The position numbers were made by a program, and so were the translations under genes. From Hepsetus odoe (taxonomy: Eukaryota; Chordata; Actinopteri; Characiformes; Hepsetidae): DNA of 64,000 nucleotides. The notes under the pieces were generated by a model that worked only from the letters and a program-made list of their open reading frames with translations, did no database searches and was not told where the DNA came from. Position 1 is the first letter of the stretch, and the number at the start of each line of letters is the position of its first letter. The stretch is from contig CM029392.1 in NCBI GenBank assembly GCA_017165825.1, positions 17,545,561 through 17,609,560 of the forward strand, given 5' to 3'. This document shows, piece after piece, positions 1 through 11,200 of this stretch.

Positions 1-149
1 TGACAGCCAGACCAAAAGATTCAGATAAAACTTTATTTTACTTGTTCTCTAAGAACCATGTGTGTTTTAGATTTCAGGTTTTGTTCTATAGTGACTATAT
101 TTACGTTGATGATGGTAAAATAGACACCTTTTTGTTTTGGGACTAGTTA

Positions 150-355
150 ACGTGGAACCACAGTGAAATACATCCTCTGTATTTAACCATACACCATCCA
201 GAAGGGGGCAGATATATTCAGCACCTGGGGAGCAGTCATGGGGACAGTACCTTAATCAAGGGAACCTCAGGGCAACCTACTATTTGGGATTCGAACCCAC
301 AACCTTTCGATCCTGGGGCCTGGCCCCTAAACACTAGACCACCACTGCCACTGTT
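150..355 (-). repeat. tRNA-like SINE, family A
   Basis: Reverse-complement copy of a SINE found at least ten times here. Consensus from the copies: GGGGCAGCGGTGGTCTAGTG head, a B-box-like GGTTCGAATCC, then CAAGGTACCGTCCCCATCACTG and a body ending near GTGACTATTCTTGTCATTG. In this copy the B-box reads gggattcgaacccaca, and the head is cactagaccaccactgcc. Confidence 0.75.
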
Positions 356-384
356 ATTAGTTTTCATGCGAAATGGTTCCAATT

Positions 385-640
385 TCTATCCAGTGGTGAT
401 GTCCAACCGTGAAGCTCCACGTGTCTCTGTGGGACGGTGATGATGGAAATAGTCCATCTGAACCAATTGTTCTTGTGTCCCTCCACCATGAACGGGTTCA
501 GTTTTAGTCCAGAATCTTCTCCAGACTAAAACAACGGCTCAGACACCAGACAGCGTCTCCACCTCCAGCTCATGTCCGTGAGGGACATTCAGATGTCCGG
601 ATCCATTCACACACACTGGGGATTCTTACTACCACCAGAC
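385..640 (+). repeat. Interspersed repeat family C, copy 1
   Basis: Shared unit with words CTCCACGTGTCTCTGTGGGA, CCTCCACCATGAACGGGTTC, GTCCAGAATCTTCTCCA and CAGACAGCGTCTCCACC. Other copies are at 945-1110, 8655-9175 (split), 17915-18370 (minus, split) and 44925-45145. Class unknown; no coding capacity seen. Confidence 0.75.
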
Positions 641-944
641 CATCCCTGAATGACTTTGTTTCCATCTTACCCAGTTAATTATGCTGGAATATCAGGAGTT
701 ACTCTTTTACATCAACAGTATTTGCCTTATTGGAAGTATCAAATGAGCACAGTAATATTACTAAACTCAGATTAAAGTGGGATTTCTGTTGTAAAATGTG
801 CCTTGATGATCCAACGCAGGCGGAGTCTGAGCTTGCCTTGTCCAGAAAGATGGCAGAATGGAAACCATGGGAACCACTGGTTGAAGAAGCCCCTGCGAGC
901 CAGTGGAAATGGCCCATTTAGGAGCTCGAACTGAGCGTGTGATT
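641..944. other. Unassigned sequence upstream of asb15 exons
   Basis: About 300 bases with a 63-codon ORF on the plus strand (730-921, ending ASQWKWPI). It has no similarity I recognise to the missing ASB15 N-terminus and no convincing splice frame; left unassigned. Confidence 0.3.
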
Positions 945-1110
945 TCCTTCAGTGATGATGGTAAAATAGTCCATCTGAACTAAATCTCTGTTCTTTGTGT
1001 CCCTCCACCATGAACGGGTTCAGTTTTAGTCCAGAATCTTCTCCAAACTAAAACAACGTCTCAGACACCAGACAGCGTCTCCACCACCAGCTCATGTCCG
1101 TGATGTCCAT
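945..1110 (+). repeat. Interspersed repeat family C, copy 2 (truncated)
   Basis: Repeats the second half of copy 1 (AAATAGTCCATCTGAAC through CCACCAGCTCATGTCCGTGA), about 560 bases downstream in the same orientation, just before the first recognised asb15 exon. Confidence 0.75.
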
Positions 1111-1235
1111 TTTAATTAACAACCACTTTGAGTCAGTCAGTGATGTCATTCCTATTTATTGTATGGGATACACTGAAGTCCAGAGTGTTTCTTCTGTAAA
1201 TGTGAGATGAGCAGTCTGGTTGTGATGTCCTCCAG

Positions 1236-4200
1236 GTGATGTGTCCACTGTGCGGTCGCTGCATCAGCACCGCAGTGCCTTTAAAGAGGTGGACAGCAGG
1301 GGATGGCTGCCCTTACACAGAGCCTCCGTCCAGCCAAACGCAGAGCTTCTTGATGCCGTTCTTCTGGGTGAGCGAGACCACAATCACAGTTTCAGAGTGG
1401 CTCCTGTCCTGCTAAGGGTCATGACGCATATTAATAAACACAAATTGTATTATTGCATTAAAATGAGCAGATGGAGAGACTCTAGTGAGCAAGTGTTGTG
1501 TTGTATTACATATTTGTGATAAAGCATTCTAACGTTTGGTCCATCCAGCCATTCTCTGAGTCCACACGCACACACCTAGGTCCAGAACGGGCTAGTCACC
1601 CAAAACTTTTTTTTAGTTGATGTTTGTAGAGACAAAGTCCTGCTGTGTCCTAAACCACATCCACAAATCTGATCCACCTTCATGAAGATCTGCTCCACCT
1701 TAAAGAATAGCTTCTCCACCTTTATGAAGAACTGGGAGTTGAGGGAGTGGAGAGCAGTCTGAAGGCTGAAAAGATCTGGGTGAATTTTGATTTCTAGTGT
1801 TCGTCTCGTAGCTCCAGCTCTAAACAGGGCTGAATTTGAAATGTGTCTCATCTGATCTGGGGTCAGTGGGTGACTTTTCTGCTCTTTAAATGTCAGTATC
1901 GGTGGTAATGGTGGGTTACTGTTGATGTTCTTTATCAGACCAAATGGTGCTCAGGGTTCTCAGATTAACCTCCTTCCTTGTTTTGTCAGCATCCCATGAG
2001 TTGAGTATGGAGGAGGTCACAGGAGAGGGCGAGACGGCGTTGACTCTGGCTGTCCAGGCTGGACATGTGCAGATTGTGAGGATGCTGCTGCGGCACGGGG
2101 CTTCTCCACACAACACCAACAGCAAGAACGAGTCCCCCCTCCTGCTGGGTAAACCTCCACAACAGCACAGACGGTCCTAACATGCAGCAGAGCTCCATCA
2201 CCCATTTGTGTCGCAATAAGCGAACAAGTCATCCCGTCCCATCATGACCTTCCATCTGACAGTAATGACTTCTCCCTACCATATCTTCCCAATTCTGATC
2301 ATGTCTTCATGCACCAGCAGGATAAGAAAATCCACTTATTAATCCATGTGTGTAAACAGCTCCATTCCAAGAGTTTTCCCAACCTGTCAGTCGAGGTCTG
2401 CTCAGGTAGACTGACCCCACTGTCCCCCACTCTCTGTTTAATGGACACTGCTGTCTTTCTCCTACAGCGGTCAGGATGAGCTCCTATGACATGGTGCTGG
2501 CGCTGATCCTGGGTGGTGCGTTCGTAGAGCAGGTTTGTCTGAAGAAGTGGACGGCCACTCACGAGGCTGCCAAGGTGGGTTGCACCGACGTCCTGATGCT
2601 GCTCCTCAGGCACGGCGGGAAGGTCACGGCCCAAGACGGACACGGCGTGACGCCGCTGGGCATCGCCGCAGAATTCGGCCATGCTGATATTTTGGAAATC
2701 CTTATTGAACATGGTGAGACTGAGCTGCATATACTAATGTCAGAGATTTTAGGAAAAACTCAATTTAGTTCAGGTTGATAGAAAAACATGGTGAGAAATG
2801 CAGGCGTCAGAACTATTCCCAGAGGAGAAGATTTAGGAGTTCAGACGGACAATCGGATTTCTCTTGCTGTTTCCGTTCTTTTGAAGTTCTTTTGGGTTGT
2901 TTCTTTACACGGTCAGTGTAAATAAAGGTCTGGCAGGACAGAGGACACTGCAGAAGAATGTGAGATGAGTTGACAACAGCTGTAGATTATGAAGGGCACA
3001 TGTCCAGAAACCTACTGCAGAAATCAGATTGGCCACTGAAGGTGGTGGGTGAATGTTCTGGTCTAAACTGTTCCAGATATTCCACTAGAACAAGGGGAAT
3101 GGAAAGATATGCTGTGAACATTTTAACGTAAGCTGATTTTGTCGTCATGCTCTCGCCACCAGGAGGCGACGTTTCTGCACAGGCCACCAATGGAGACACA
3201 GTGTTGTATGATGCAACAGGCTCTGGAAACCTGGACTGCATTCACCTGCTGCTCAACCATGGTGCAAGTCCTAACGTGGCCAGTCTAGCCTCTCAACTGC
3301 CCATTCACCGTGCGGCATATGAGGGACACTATCTGTGAGCCTACAGCACCCAGTACCTTCCCCACATCCCTCAAATACACTACAGACAGGACAGATCAGG
3401 TCCAGTCACATCTGCCATGACACCAGGATCTCAGAGTAGTTCAAGCCCTGTTCACACCTGGCATAAAGTAAAAGTCTGATGCTTCTCAGAGACCTGCTGA
3501 AAACACTCAAACCTTCTCTGGAGGTGCTCAGGGGGGGCTCATGAGCAGTAACCTCCACAATAGTACATCATGATACATGCTTGACAGTTAAAAAGGTTCA
3601 CAGCTGACATTAACGAGCGTCTTGAGTGATCTGATCCCAAGTGTTTGGGTGTATTTTGAATGCCACTTTATGAGCTCCATCTACCTGAGCTTTATCAGTG
3701 GTGTTCACTGTGATCCTCCATCCACAAGGGAGGTTAGAGATTGAAGTTCTGGCTATATATTCTCACTCATGTATATGTCATGCAATAAGAAAAAATCTGG
3801 GAGAAATAGGATCTAAAACTGTAAACAAAGGGCCGAAATGCGACCTTTAATGAAGCTGTTCTCAGTAACATGAAGCAGAACCTCTTCCGGATGTTTGTAG
3901 GTTCTGTTTAAACTGAAGCCTGTTTTAGGCACTGACCATAAGGTGAGAGTATGGTTGAGTCTCTTTCACTAAAGTGTGTGTTCACACTTGGATCTGATCA
4001 AATCATCAGAGACAAACTGGTGGAAACTGGTTTGAAAGTAAAAGACCCTAAGAGACCTCTTTACATTAATAGGGCCCTGAGAACCCTCATCCCCATCACC
4101 ACCAAGAGGGCCATCCGTCTGTCCGGGATGAGCCCGATGCACTCTGCTGCAGACGGAGGACAAGCCATCTGCTTGGAGCTGCTCATGGAGAAGGGATTTG

Positions 4201-5108
4201 ATGTCAACTCCCTCCTGGGCAGCCACATCTCTGACAACTACGGCGACATGAGGAAGACCCCGCTGTATTTCACCGTGTCCAACGGCGACATCACCTGTGC
4301 CAAGATACTCCTGGATGCTGGAGCCAAGCCTGACCTGGACCCCCTGCGTTGCCTCCTGGTGGCCGTCAGGGCAAGCCAGTATGAGCTGGTGCGACTGCTG
4401 CTGGCCCACGGGGCAGACGTCAACTGCTTCTTCAAAGTGATCTGCAATTCTTGCTTCCCCACGGCGCTGCAGTACTGCCTACAGGATGAGATGATGATGC
4501 GCCTGCTCCTCAACAACGGTTACCATGCAGAGAGCTGCTTCCAGTGCGAGCACGATGTCCACACTGCGCCAACCTTTGTGTGGGAGCAGAGGTACTTTCT
4601 GGACAGCGAAGAGTCCACTCATTCCAACAAAGTGACGGTAAGTCTTGTTGAGACACCCCCCCAGGTTCTTGGTCCTCCAGCACACATGATGATGTGTCCT
4701 TTTCTTTGTCTGTAAGTTCTGCGACTTCATCAGCGTGTCCTGGCTGACGCACCTGGTGGGCCGAGTGGTGCGGACTCTACTGGACTATGTGAGGCATGTG
4801 CACATCTGCTCCAAGCTTCAGAACATCCTGGAGAGGCACAAGGAGTGGCCTGAGATCTGTGACATCCTCAGTAAGCACTCGTTTGTTTCCCTTTTCCAGG
4901 GCTGGATAAACAAGTAATGAGTGTCTTTTCCGTCTCAGAGAACCCACGCTCCCTGCAGCATCAGTGCAGGCTGCTCATCAGGAGGAGGATGACCCTGAGG
5001 AGACTCAACAACACGCAATTCATGAGCGAGGTTCCTTTCCCCCCAACCTTGAGGAACTACCTGATCTACAAGGAGTATGACATGTATGGGAGAATGACTG
5101 AATGGTAG
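1236..5108 (+). CDS. asb15: asb15, ankyrin repeat and SOCS box protein 15 (5' end not seen)
   Basis: Substrate adaptor of a cullin-5/elongin B-C ubiquitin ligase, expressed in muscle in other vertebrates. Coding exons read from splice sites: 1236-1367, 1990-2148, 2468-2713, 3163-3334, 4073-4637, 4717-4870, 4939-5108 (TAG stop 5106-5108). All junctions agree in phase and give about 532 residues. Family motifs visible: GWLPLHRASVQP, GETALTLAVQAGHVQIV, VTPLGIAAEFGH, LPIHRAAYEGHYL, then MHSAADGGQAICLELL, LDPLRCLLVAVRAS and LLLAHGADVNC as ankyrin repeats, and a C-terminal SOCS box (SLQHQCRLLIRRRM ... PPTLRNYLIYKEYD). The first exon listed begins with the last two bases of a split codon, so at least one upstream exon (roughly 55 N-terminal residues by comparison with mammalian ASB15) lies before the window or was missed. 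Placement directly upstream of lmod2 and wasl matches vertebrate synteny and favours ASB15 over ASB14 or ASB2. Confidence 0.9.
1585..1860 (-). repeat. Interspersed repeat family D in an asb15 intron
   Basis: Its reverse complement matches 45960-46195: AGATCTTCATGAAG, GTGGTTTAGGACACAG, TCTCTACAAACATCA and CTGATCCCAGATCAG-like words occur in the same order. It fills most of the intron between the exons ending at 1367 and starting at 1990. Class unknown. Confidence 0.65.
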
Positions 5109-5828
5109 GGACAGTAGACTGTGAGATTTTTCTTTTTTTTGGTTGTTTTTATCTACAGTATGATATATTTTTTGTGTTTCATGGAAGCTTAAAGGTCATA
5201 TGGAACTCCAAATGTTCTACCCCGCCTGCTGTTTTTTGTGACATCGAAAACCAGCTCATTTATTTCGGACTTTCTGTCTGGAATACTTTTTGAATGAAAA
5301 TGAAAAGCCAATCAACACCAGTCTTAAAGGCACAATAATAACACCCTGTTTAAGGGTTCGACCGCAACTGGAAATGGTGTAGATTAGTTCCTAAACTCAA
5401 TGGAAATGGAAGTGAAATGCAGGAAATGGGCCTTTTAAAACCCACTGACAGTCTTTCACACATCAGGAATGTAGAACTGATAGTTTTGAAGAAATTATTC
5501 AGAAGTGCCAAAAAAAGAGCAACGTTTTTTGTGCCACATCTGAAAATATTGGCGAGACTGAAGGGCTCGATAAAGAGCATCCAGGCAAAAATCTTTGAGT
5601 AATGTTGGTGAGATGATATTAGCTCTAGTGAACATAGAGCTGTAGCTAAATCTGGGATCTCGAGATAAGGGGTAAAATTGTGTCAAAGCAGGATCTGGAG
5701 AAACTTCCTGAAGGTCTGATCAGATACACGACAAAAACTCTACTCATTGTTTATGTTTCTTACTGGTTTTGGTCTTAAATCTCTGAAATAACGAATATCA
5801 GCCTGCTGGGCCCCTTAGATCAGCAGGA

Positions 5829-6062
5829 AAGTGAAAGTGAATATTCTCGTCATGGTGAAACACAGCACAGAGTAAACCACAACAAAATTACACCTCTGCA
5901 TTTTACCCACACACACACTGTGCAGCAGGGGACAGCCATTGAAAGCAACCGTGGAGCAGTGACGGGGACGGTACCTTGCTCAAGGGTACCTCAGGGCAAC
6001 CTACTAGTCTTCTGATCCTGGGGCAACTCCCTGAACATTAGACCACCGCTGCTCCGCCCAGT
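5829..6062 (-). repeat. tRNA-like SINE, family A
   Basis: Minus-strand copy with GTGACGGGGACGGTACCTTG, CTCAAGGGTACCTCAGGGCA and the head complement ATTAGACCACCGCTGC; the tail is near GTGAAAGTGAATATTCTCGT. Confidence 0.8.
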
Positions 6063-7754
6063 CTAAGAGGGTGAAATTGCATTTAACATTTGTGCTGCCC
6101 CCTGCTGGAACCAGCTCATCATGGAGATCAGTTCTGCTTTTATAGTTGCACAAAATTGCACCTCATTTCTGTAACCCTTCTTTTTAAAACGTATTTTTTG
6201 ATTCATTTACACTGATTTAACATTTGTTTCTTATGCTGAATTATTCTGTCTCTCATTGCCACACAAATAAACTATTATTAACAGTGGATTCGACTCCCAG
6301 TACCTTCTCGATTACAGGTTTCCATGAGAAACACAACGTCCCACTCGATCACAGAAAAGCTACAGAAGCTCAAACGAAAGTCCAACCTTCCACCTACAGC
6401 CACGACTTTTAAAATCACCAAGAAATGTGCAGATCAGGAATATAGAGGAGTTCAATACACTGGAATCAACAACCGCTCACACGGTTTAGGTTGTTTGATT
6501 TCATGCCACATACTGTAATCATTTACATTTTCTTTCTCCACAAAATAATTGTAATCATTTTATTGACAATAAATTGCTTTAATGCAAAGAGCTTTTTTGC
6601 AATTTGGCAAAATTTTAGTGCATCACTATTAGTACGGGCAGTCGTCTGGTTCCACTCACAACTCCTGTGAATCGTTATCAGTATAAACAGAGCATTTCAC
6701 ACTTAAATCTTGATTGACTGGTTTTAAAACCAGTGCTGAACGAGTGAAGCAGCTTCTTCCTGAAGCCTTATCCTAGGATTCACAACAATATTGGCTAGAG
6801 CTCAAAGTTTATGAGCAGTTGACGATCCAGAGCCTCTGGTGGCCCAGTCTGGGACCGTCCAGCACTTCTGGAGACATTTTCAGACCAACAGAATGCCAAG
6901 TGGACGGTATGTTCTGCTCATGCCTCCCACTGCCTGATCAGAGCTTATCTGACCAGTCCTTCACCAGAACCACTGACCCTGACGAACATGCTGGTGGAAT
7001 TGAGCCAATCAACAGCTGGTCAGAGCTTCATCTCCAGCCAGACGTGTCCCGTCCACATGTGTCAGGAAATCAAACCCAGCAAAATGCATCACCCGATGTT
7101 GTTTCATTGCTGCTTCCACATTGAACAGGTGTGCCATCCAATTGGCACAGACATTATTTGCAAGGCATTTTATTTTCAGATGTAATGAAGCTAAAATAGC
7201 ACTTCCAGTGCCCCCTGCTGACCCTCTGCTGCCCCCCTGCATTGGGCTTCCAACCGTGGAGGCAGGACCTTCAGAACCCCAAAACTCTCCTCCACAGTCT
7301 GTTCAACCTTTAATTCTGAACCGTTTTCCATAATTTCTTCTCTTCCTTTCACTTCTTAGTACACACACACACAATTGTTATAAAATGTTTCTTTGTCTTT
7401 TTCTGTGCAGCACCATGATTTGAGTCCAGCAAGTTAATTTTCGTTTAGAAGTGGCTTGTTACATAATGTATCTATTTATGATGCGAGATGTGACAACTCT
7501 GTGCAAAGGTCTAAAGACCTCATGGGTGCAAAAATATTTTCTGTCAGACTGCCTGATCTTCACATTGAGAAAGAAAGAAATGGGAACAAATGTTTTAATG
7601 CTACAGGCTGCAAAGTACCTAAAGATACAAGGTTCTAGATCACTCAGTGTTCGGCATCACTGCTTCATGTCTTTAGTTAGACGCTTTGTTCTGCTTGAAG
7701 GTTCAGACGTAGATCACTGTGTGGATTAACCAACACAAAACTATCAAACTGCTC

Positions 7755-7870
7755 AGGTACAGAGACAAAAACATGACCCTTCAGGAAGATCTGGAGAACC
7801 GTTCCTCATTAAAAAATACAAGAAAGTCTTGGAGAGAAATGTGAAGAAATTAGGGAATTGAGACATCTGC
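7755..7870 (-). mobile_element. Fragment of Tc1-like repeat family E
   Basis: CTCAGGTACAGAGAC, CTTCAGGAAGATCTGGAGAA and CTTGGAGAGAAATGTGAAGA match words of the copies at 53160-53560 and 55965-56127 in the opposite orientation to the former. Short and degraded. Confidence 0.45.
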
Positions 7871-8244
7871 GCACTGCTGTACCTCTTCATGCAGTGAAGG
7901 CAGTTACTCTCTTCAGACTCCATGTCGTACCGCTGTGAATATTCTGAAGGCCTTTTCTCACTGGGTTTATTTTGGACATGAACAATGCTGCAGGATCTGC
8001 TGACAGGCCTCAGCCATCGGATGAGCTCACATTCTTTTTGAGGCTCTGGATCTGGTTGACTCCCACCTCCCAAAAAAGTAACGGTGTCATGGAGCAGTGC
8101 TTTGTTCCACGCCTCTCTGATCCTGCTCTTAAAGGCTCGTCCATCTGCTCTCTGGTGTTGACGACAACAGACTGACAACACCACCAGCCCTGCTCCCTCA
8201 CAGTGCCAGATCTTCAGAACTTTCCTTCCAACCCCAAGGAAGCC

Positions 8245-11200
8245 ATGAGCACCTTTGGCTACCGGCGGGAGCTCAGCAAATACGAGGAGGTGGATGAGGA
8301 TGAGCTACTGGCCTCGTTGACTCCTGAGGAGCTCCAGGAGCTTGAGAAGGAGCTGGCAGACATTGACCCAGACGATAACGTCCCCATTGGACTGAGACAG
8401 AGGAACCAGACACCTAAAACGCCCACAGGCACTTTCAGCCGAGAGTCTCTGCTAAAATACTGGGAGAACGAGACCCGCAAGCTTCTTGAAAATGAGAGGA
8501 TGGGGTCCTCAAGCCCCCAGGTTAGTAGCTCAATAAAAACCAACTGTGATGGGCTGGGTTCTGTAAGGAACCTTTCCATTCATAATTGGGACAACCAGAG
8601 TGGGTTTGGTGATTCAGATTTCTCTCCAGTGGTGGTGAATGGGATTGGACGTCCCAAATCTGTGCATTTTCTGTCCCCCAGTGTAGCTCCACGTATCTCT
8701 GAGTGTCTCTGTGGGACTGTGATGATGGTGACGAGGGGCAGCGGTGGTCTAGTGTTTAGGGAGTTGGCCACAGGATCGGAAGATTGTGGGTTCAAACCCC
8801 TTACCAGTAGGTTGCCCTGAGGTACCCTTGAGCAAGGTACCGTCCCCGTCACTGCTCCCTGGGTGCTTTCATAGCTGCCCACTGCTGCACGGTGTTTGTG
8901 TGCATGGGTTAAATGCAGAGGTCCAGTTTCCTTGAGGTTCACTGTGCTGTGACCTCGCAATGACAGGAATAGTCACTTTCAAATGTTTTTTCTTTCTTTC
9001 AAATGTAAAAGAGTCCATCTGAACTAATGAACGGGTTCAGTTTTAGTCCAGAATCTTCTTCAAACTAAAACATCTCAGACATCAGACAGCATCTCCACCA
9101 CCAGTTCATGTCTTTGAGGGACATTCAGACGTCCGGTTCCTTTCACAAACACTGGGGACGGTCCTGAGGGGAAGGTTTTCACCAAACCTGCTCTGATTGT
9201 TTAATCGTTAGCTAAGTATTCCTGAACAGAAGTTGTCCTACCCAAACCTCTTATTTAACTTATTTCTCTTTCCAGGATGGAGAGAACAATGGAAAAGAAG
9301 AATGTGAGACAGAGAGCAACAGCGAAGGATCAGAGGAGGAGAAAGATGAGGATGAGGAGAAAGAAAAGAGTGGAAGTAGAGACCATGAAAGTGAAGATGC
9401 AGAGGAAAGTGAACTAGAGAACCCTGTTACTCAGGAAGAGGAAGATGAAGATGAAGCGGAGGAGGAAGTGGAGGAGGAAGAGGAGGAGGAAGTGGAGGAG
9501 GAGCAGGAGGAGCAGAGGATAGAGGAAAATTCCAAAAAGACTATCCTTGACAAATGTGCTCCAGACTTGCATAATGGTCACTCAAACCAGATGATGGAAG
9601 AACCTCCAAGGAAAATTTCTCCAATGGACTCAAGTTTCAGAGTCCAGGAGTCCAACCAGATGTCTGGAAACCCCACAGTGGTGGATGATGCCTTGGAGAA
9701 GATCCTCAGTGATGACTCTGACACAACTGAGGTCAACCTCAACAACATCGACAACATCTCCCAAGAAACCCTGATCCATTTTGCTGAAGCTCTGCGGTCC
9801 AACACACACGTTCGGATCTTCAGCCTGGCCAACACACATGCAGACGACCAGGTGGCCTTCGCCGTCGCCAAAATGCTGAGGGAGAACAGTCACATCACCA
9901 ATCTCAACGTGGAGTCCAACTTCATCACTGGGAGAGGGATCCTGGCATTGGTGCAAGCCCTGACCCGCAACAGCACGTTAACAGAGCTGCGCTTCCACAA
10001 CCAGCGGCACATCCTGGGAGGCCAGGTGGAGATGGAGATGGTGAAGTTGCTGAAGGAGAACCACACGCTGCTCAAGCTCGGCTACCAGTTTGACCTGCCG
10101 GGCCCTCGGATGAGCATGACCAGCATCCTCACCCGCAACCAGGACAGGCAGAGGCAGAAGAGAATGCAGGAGTTACGGCAGCTGCAAGGTGGTGCTGCCA
10201 CTCCCATCAACCCTCGCACCAGCGCCTTGCAGAGGAGCACTCCAACCTCCTCCCCCTGTGGTTCTCCACAGAGTTCACCGTGGTCTTCTCCAAAGCTGCC
10301 GCGCAATGATCTAGTGAAAAAGAGCGTTCCTCCTGTTCTTGCACCTCCACCTCCACCCCCACCACCTCCTCCTCCTCCCCCTCCTCCACCTCCTCCACCC
10401 AAAGCCCAAAAAAGTGCTCATGAGAAGGCGGCTCCCACCAGGAACATCGCAGAGGTGATCAGGCTCCAAGAGGCCAAGAAGCAGCAGCAGACTCAAGGCA
10501 AGTCCAAACCCAGGAAGAGTAAAAAACGGCCCAAGGAGACCGAGAGCGTCCTGAAGGAGCTGAAGAACGCACTGAGGCCCATCGCTGACCGAGAGAACTC
10601 CAGGCCGTCCACGCCACAGCGCTCGGCTCATGATGAACTTATGGCCTCCATTCGGGGAAGCAGCATCAGATCCCTCAGACGGGTGAATAACACACACACA
10701 CACGATTTCTGAGATCAGCAAAAATAAATAAAAATAGGCAGTATTTACACACAGACTTACGGGGATTTTATGATTTTAAGAAGCTATTTTTGAAAATAGG
10801 TCAATATTTAAATTTTTATTTTAGGTCAGTTAGTCATTATTTTTTGGGAAACATTTTAGAAAACATTCTGAAAAACATTTTAATGAAGAAACATTATAAG
10901 AAAACTTGTCAGTTTTCAGAATTTTTAGTCAATATTTGGAGATAGAGTGTTTTTCTTTGAGAAAATTCATCCATTTTGGGACTGAATTTTGAAAGTTTTA
11001 CTTTCTGAGAAAACACATCACTTAAAAAGAAAAAAAAAACAATTTTTTAAGGAAGATCATTCAAAGTTCTTAAAAGTCAGCATTTTGAGAAAGTTAATGA
11101 TTTGAAGTCAATATTTTGCGATTGAGATTTTGAGAGCATTTGGTAAAATCGAGTCATTGTTTCGAGAGTGAATATTTTCACGCATTGTTTCATTCGTCTT

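Larger units (their letters stand above)
5109..8244. other. Intergenic region asb15-lmod2
   Basis: Contains the asb15 3' UTR, one minus-strand SINE A (5829-6062), a possible asb15 AATAAA signal at 6568-6573 (weak, since the UTR would be 1.4 kb and include the SINE), a Tc1-like fragment near 7755-7870, and the lmod2 promoter and 5' UTR just before 8245. No additional gene is supported. Confidence 0.5.

Noticed and set aside
730..921. 63-codon ORF as the missing asb15 first exon
   Set aside because: No similarity to the ASB15 N-terminus, and it ends in a stop without a donor in phase.
8734..8820. True tRNA gene
   Set aside because: A- and B-box-like motifs are present but no cloverleaf with a proper anticodon arm; the sequence is repeated many times with a SINE body.
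10082..10721. Minus-strand Gly-rich ORFs
   Set aside because: Antisense shadow of the lmod2 polyproline and C-terminal coding sequence.
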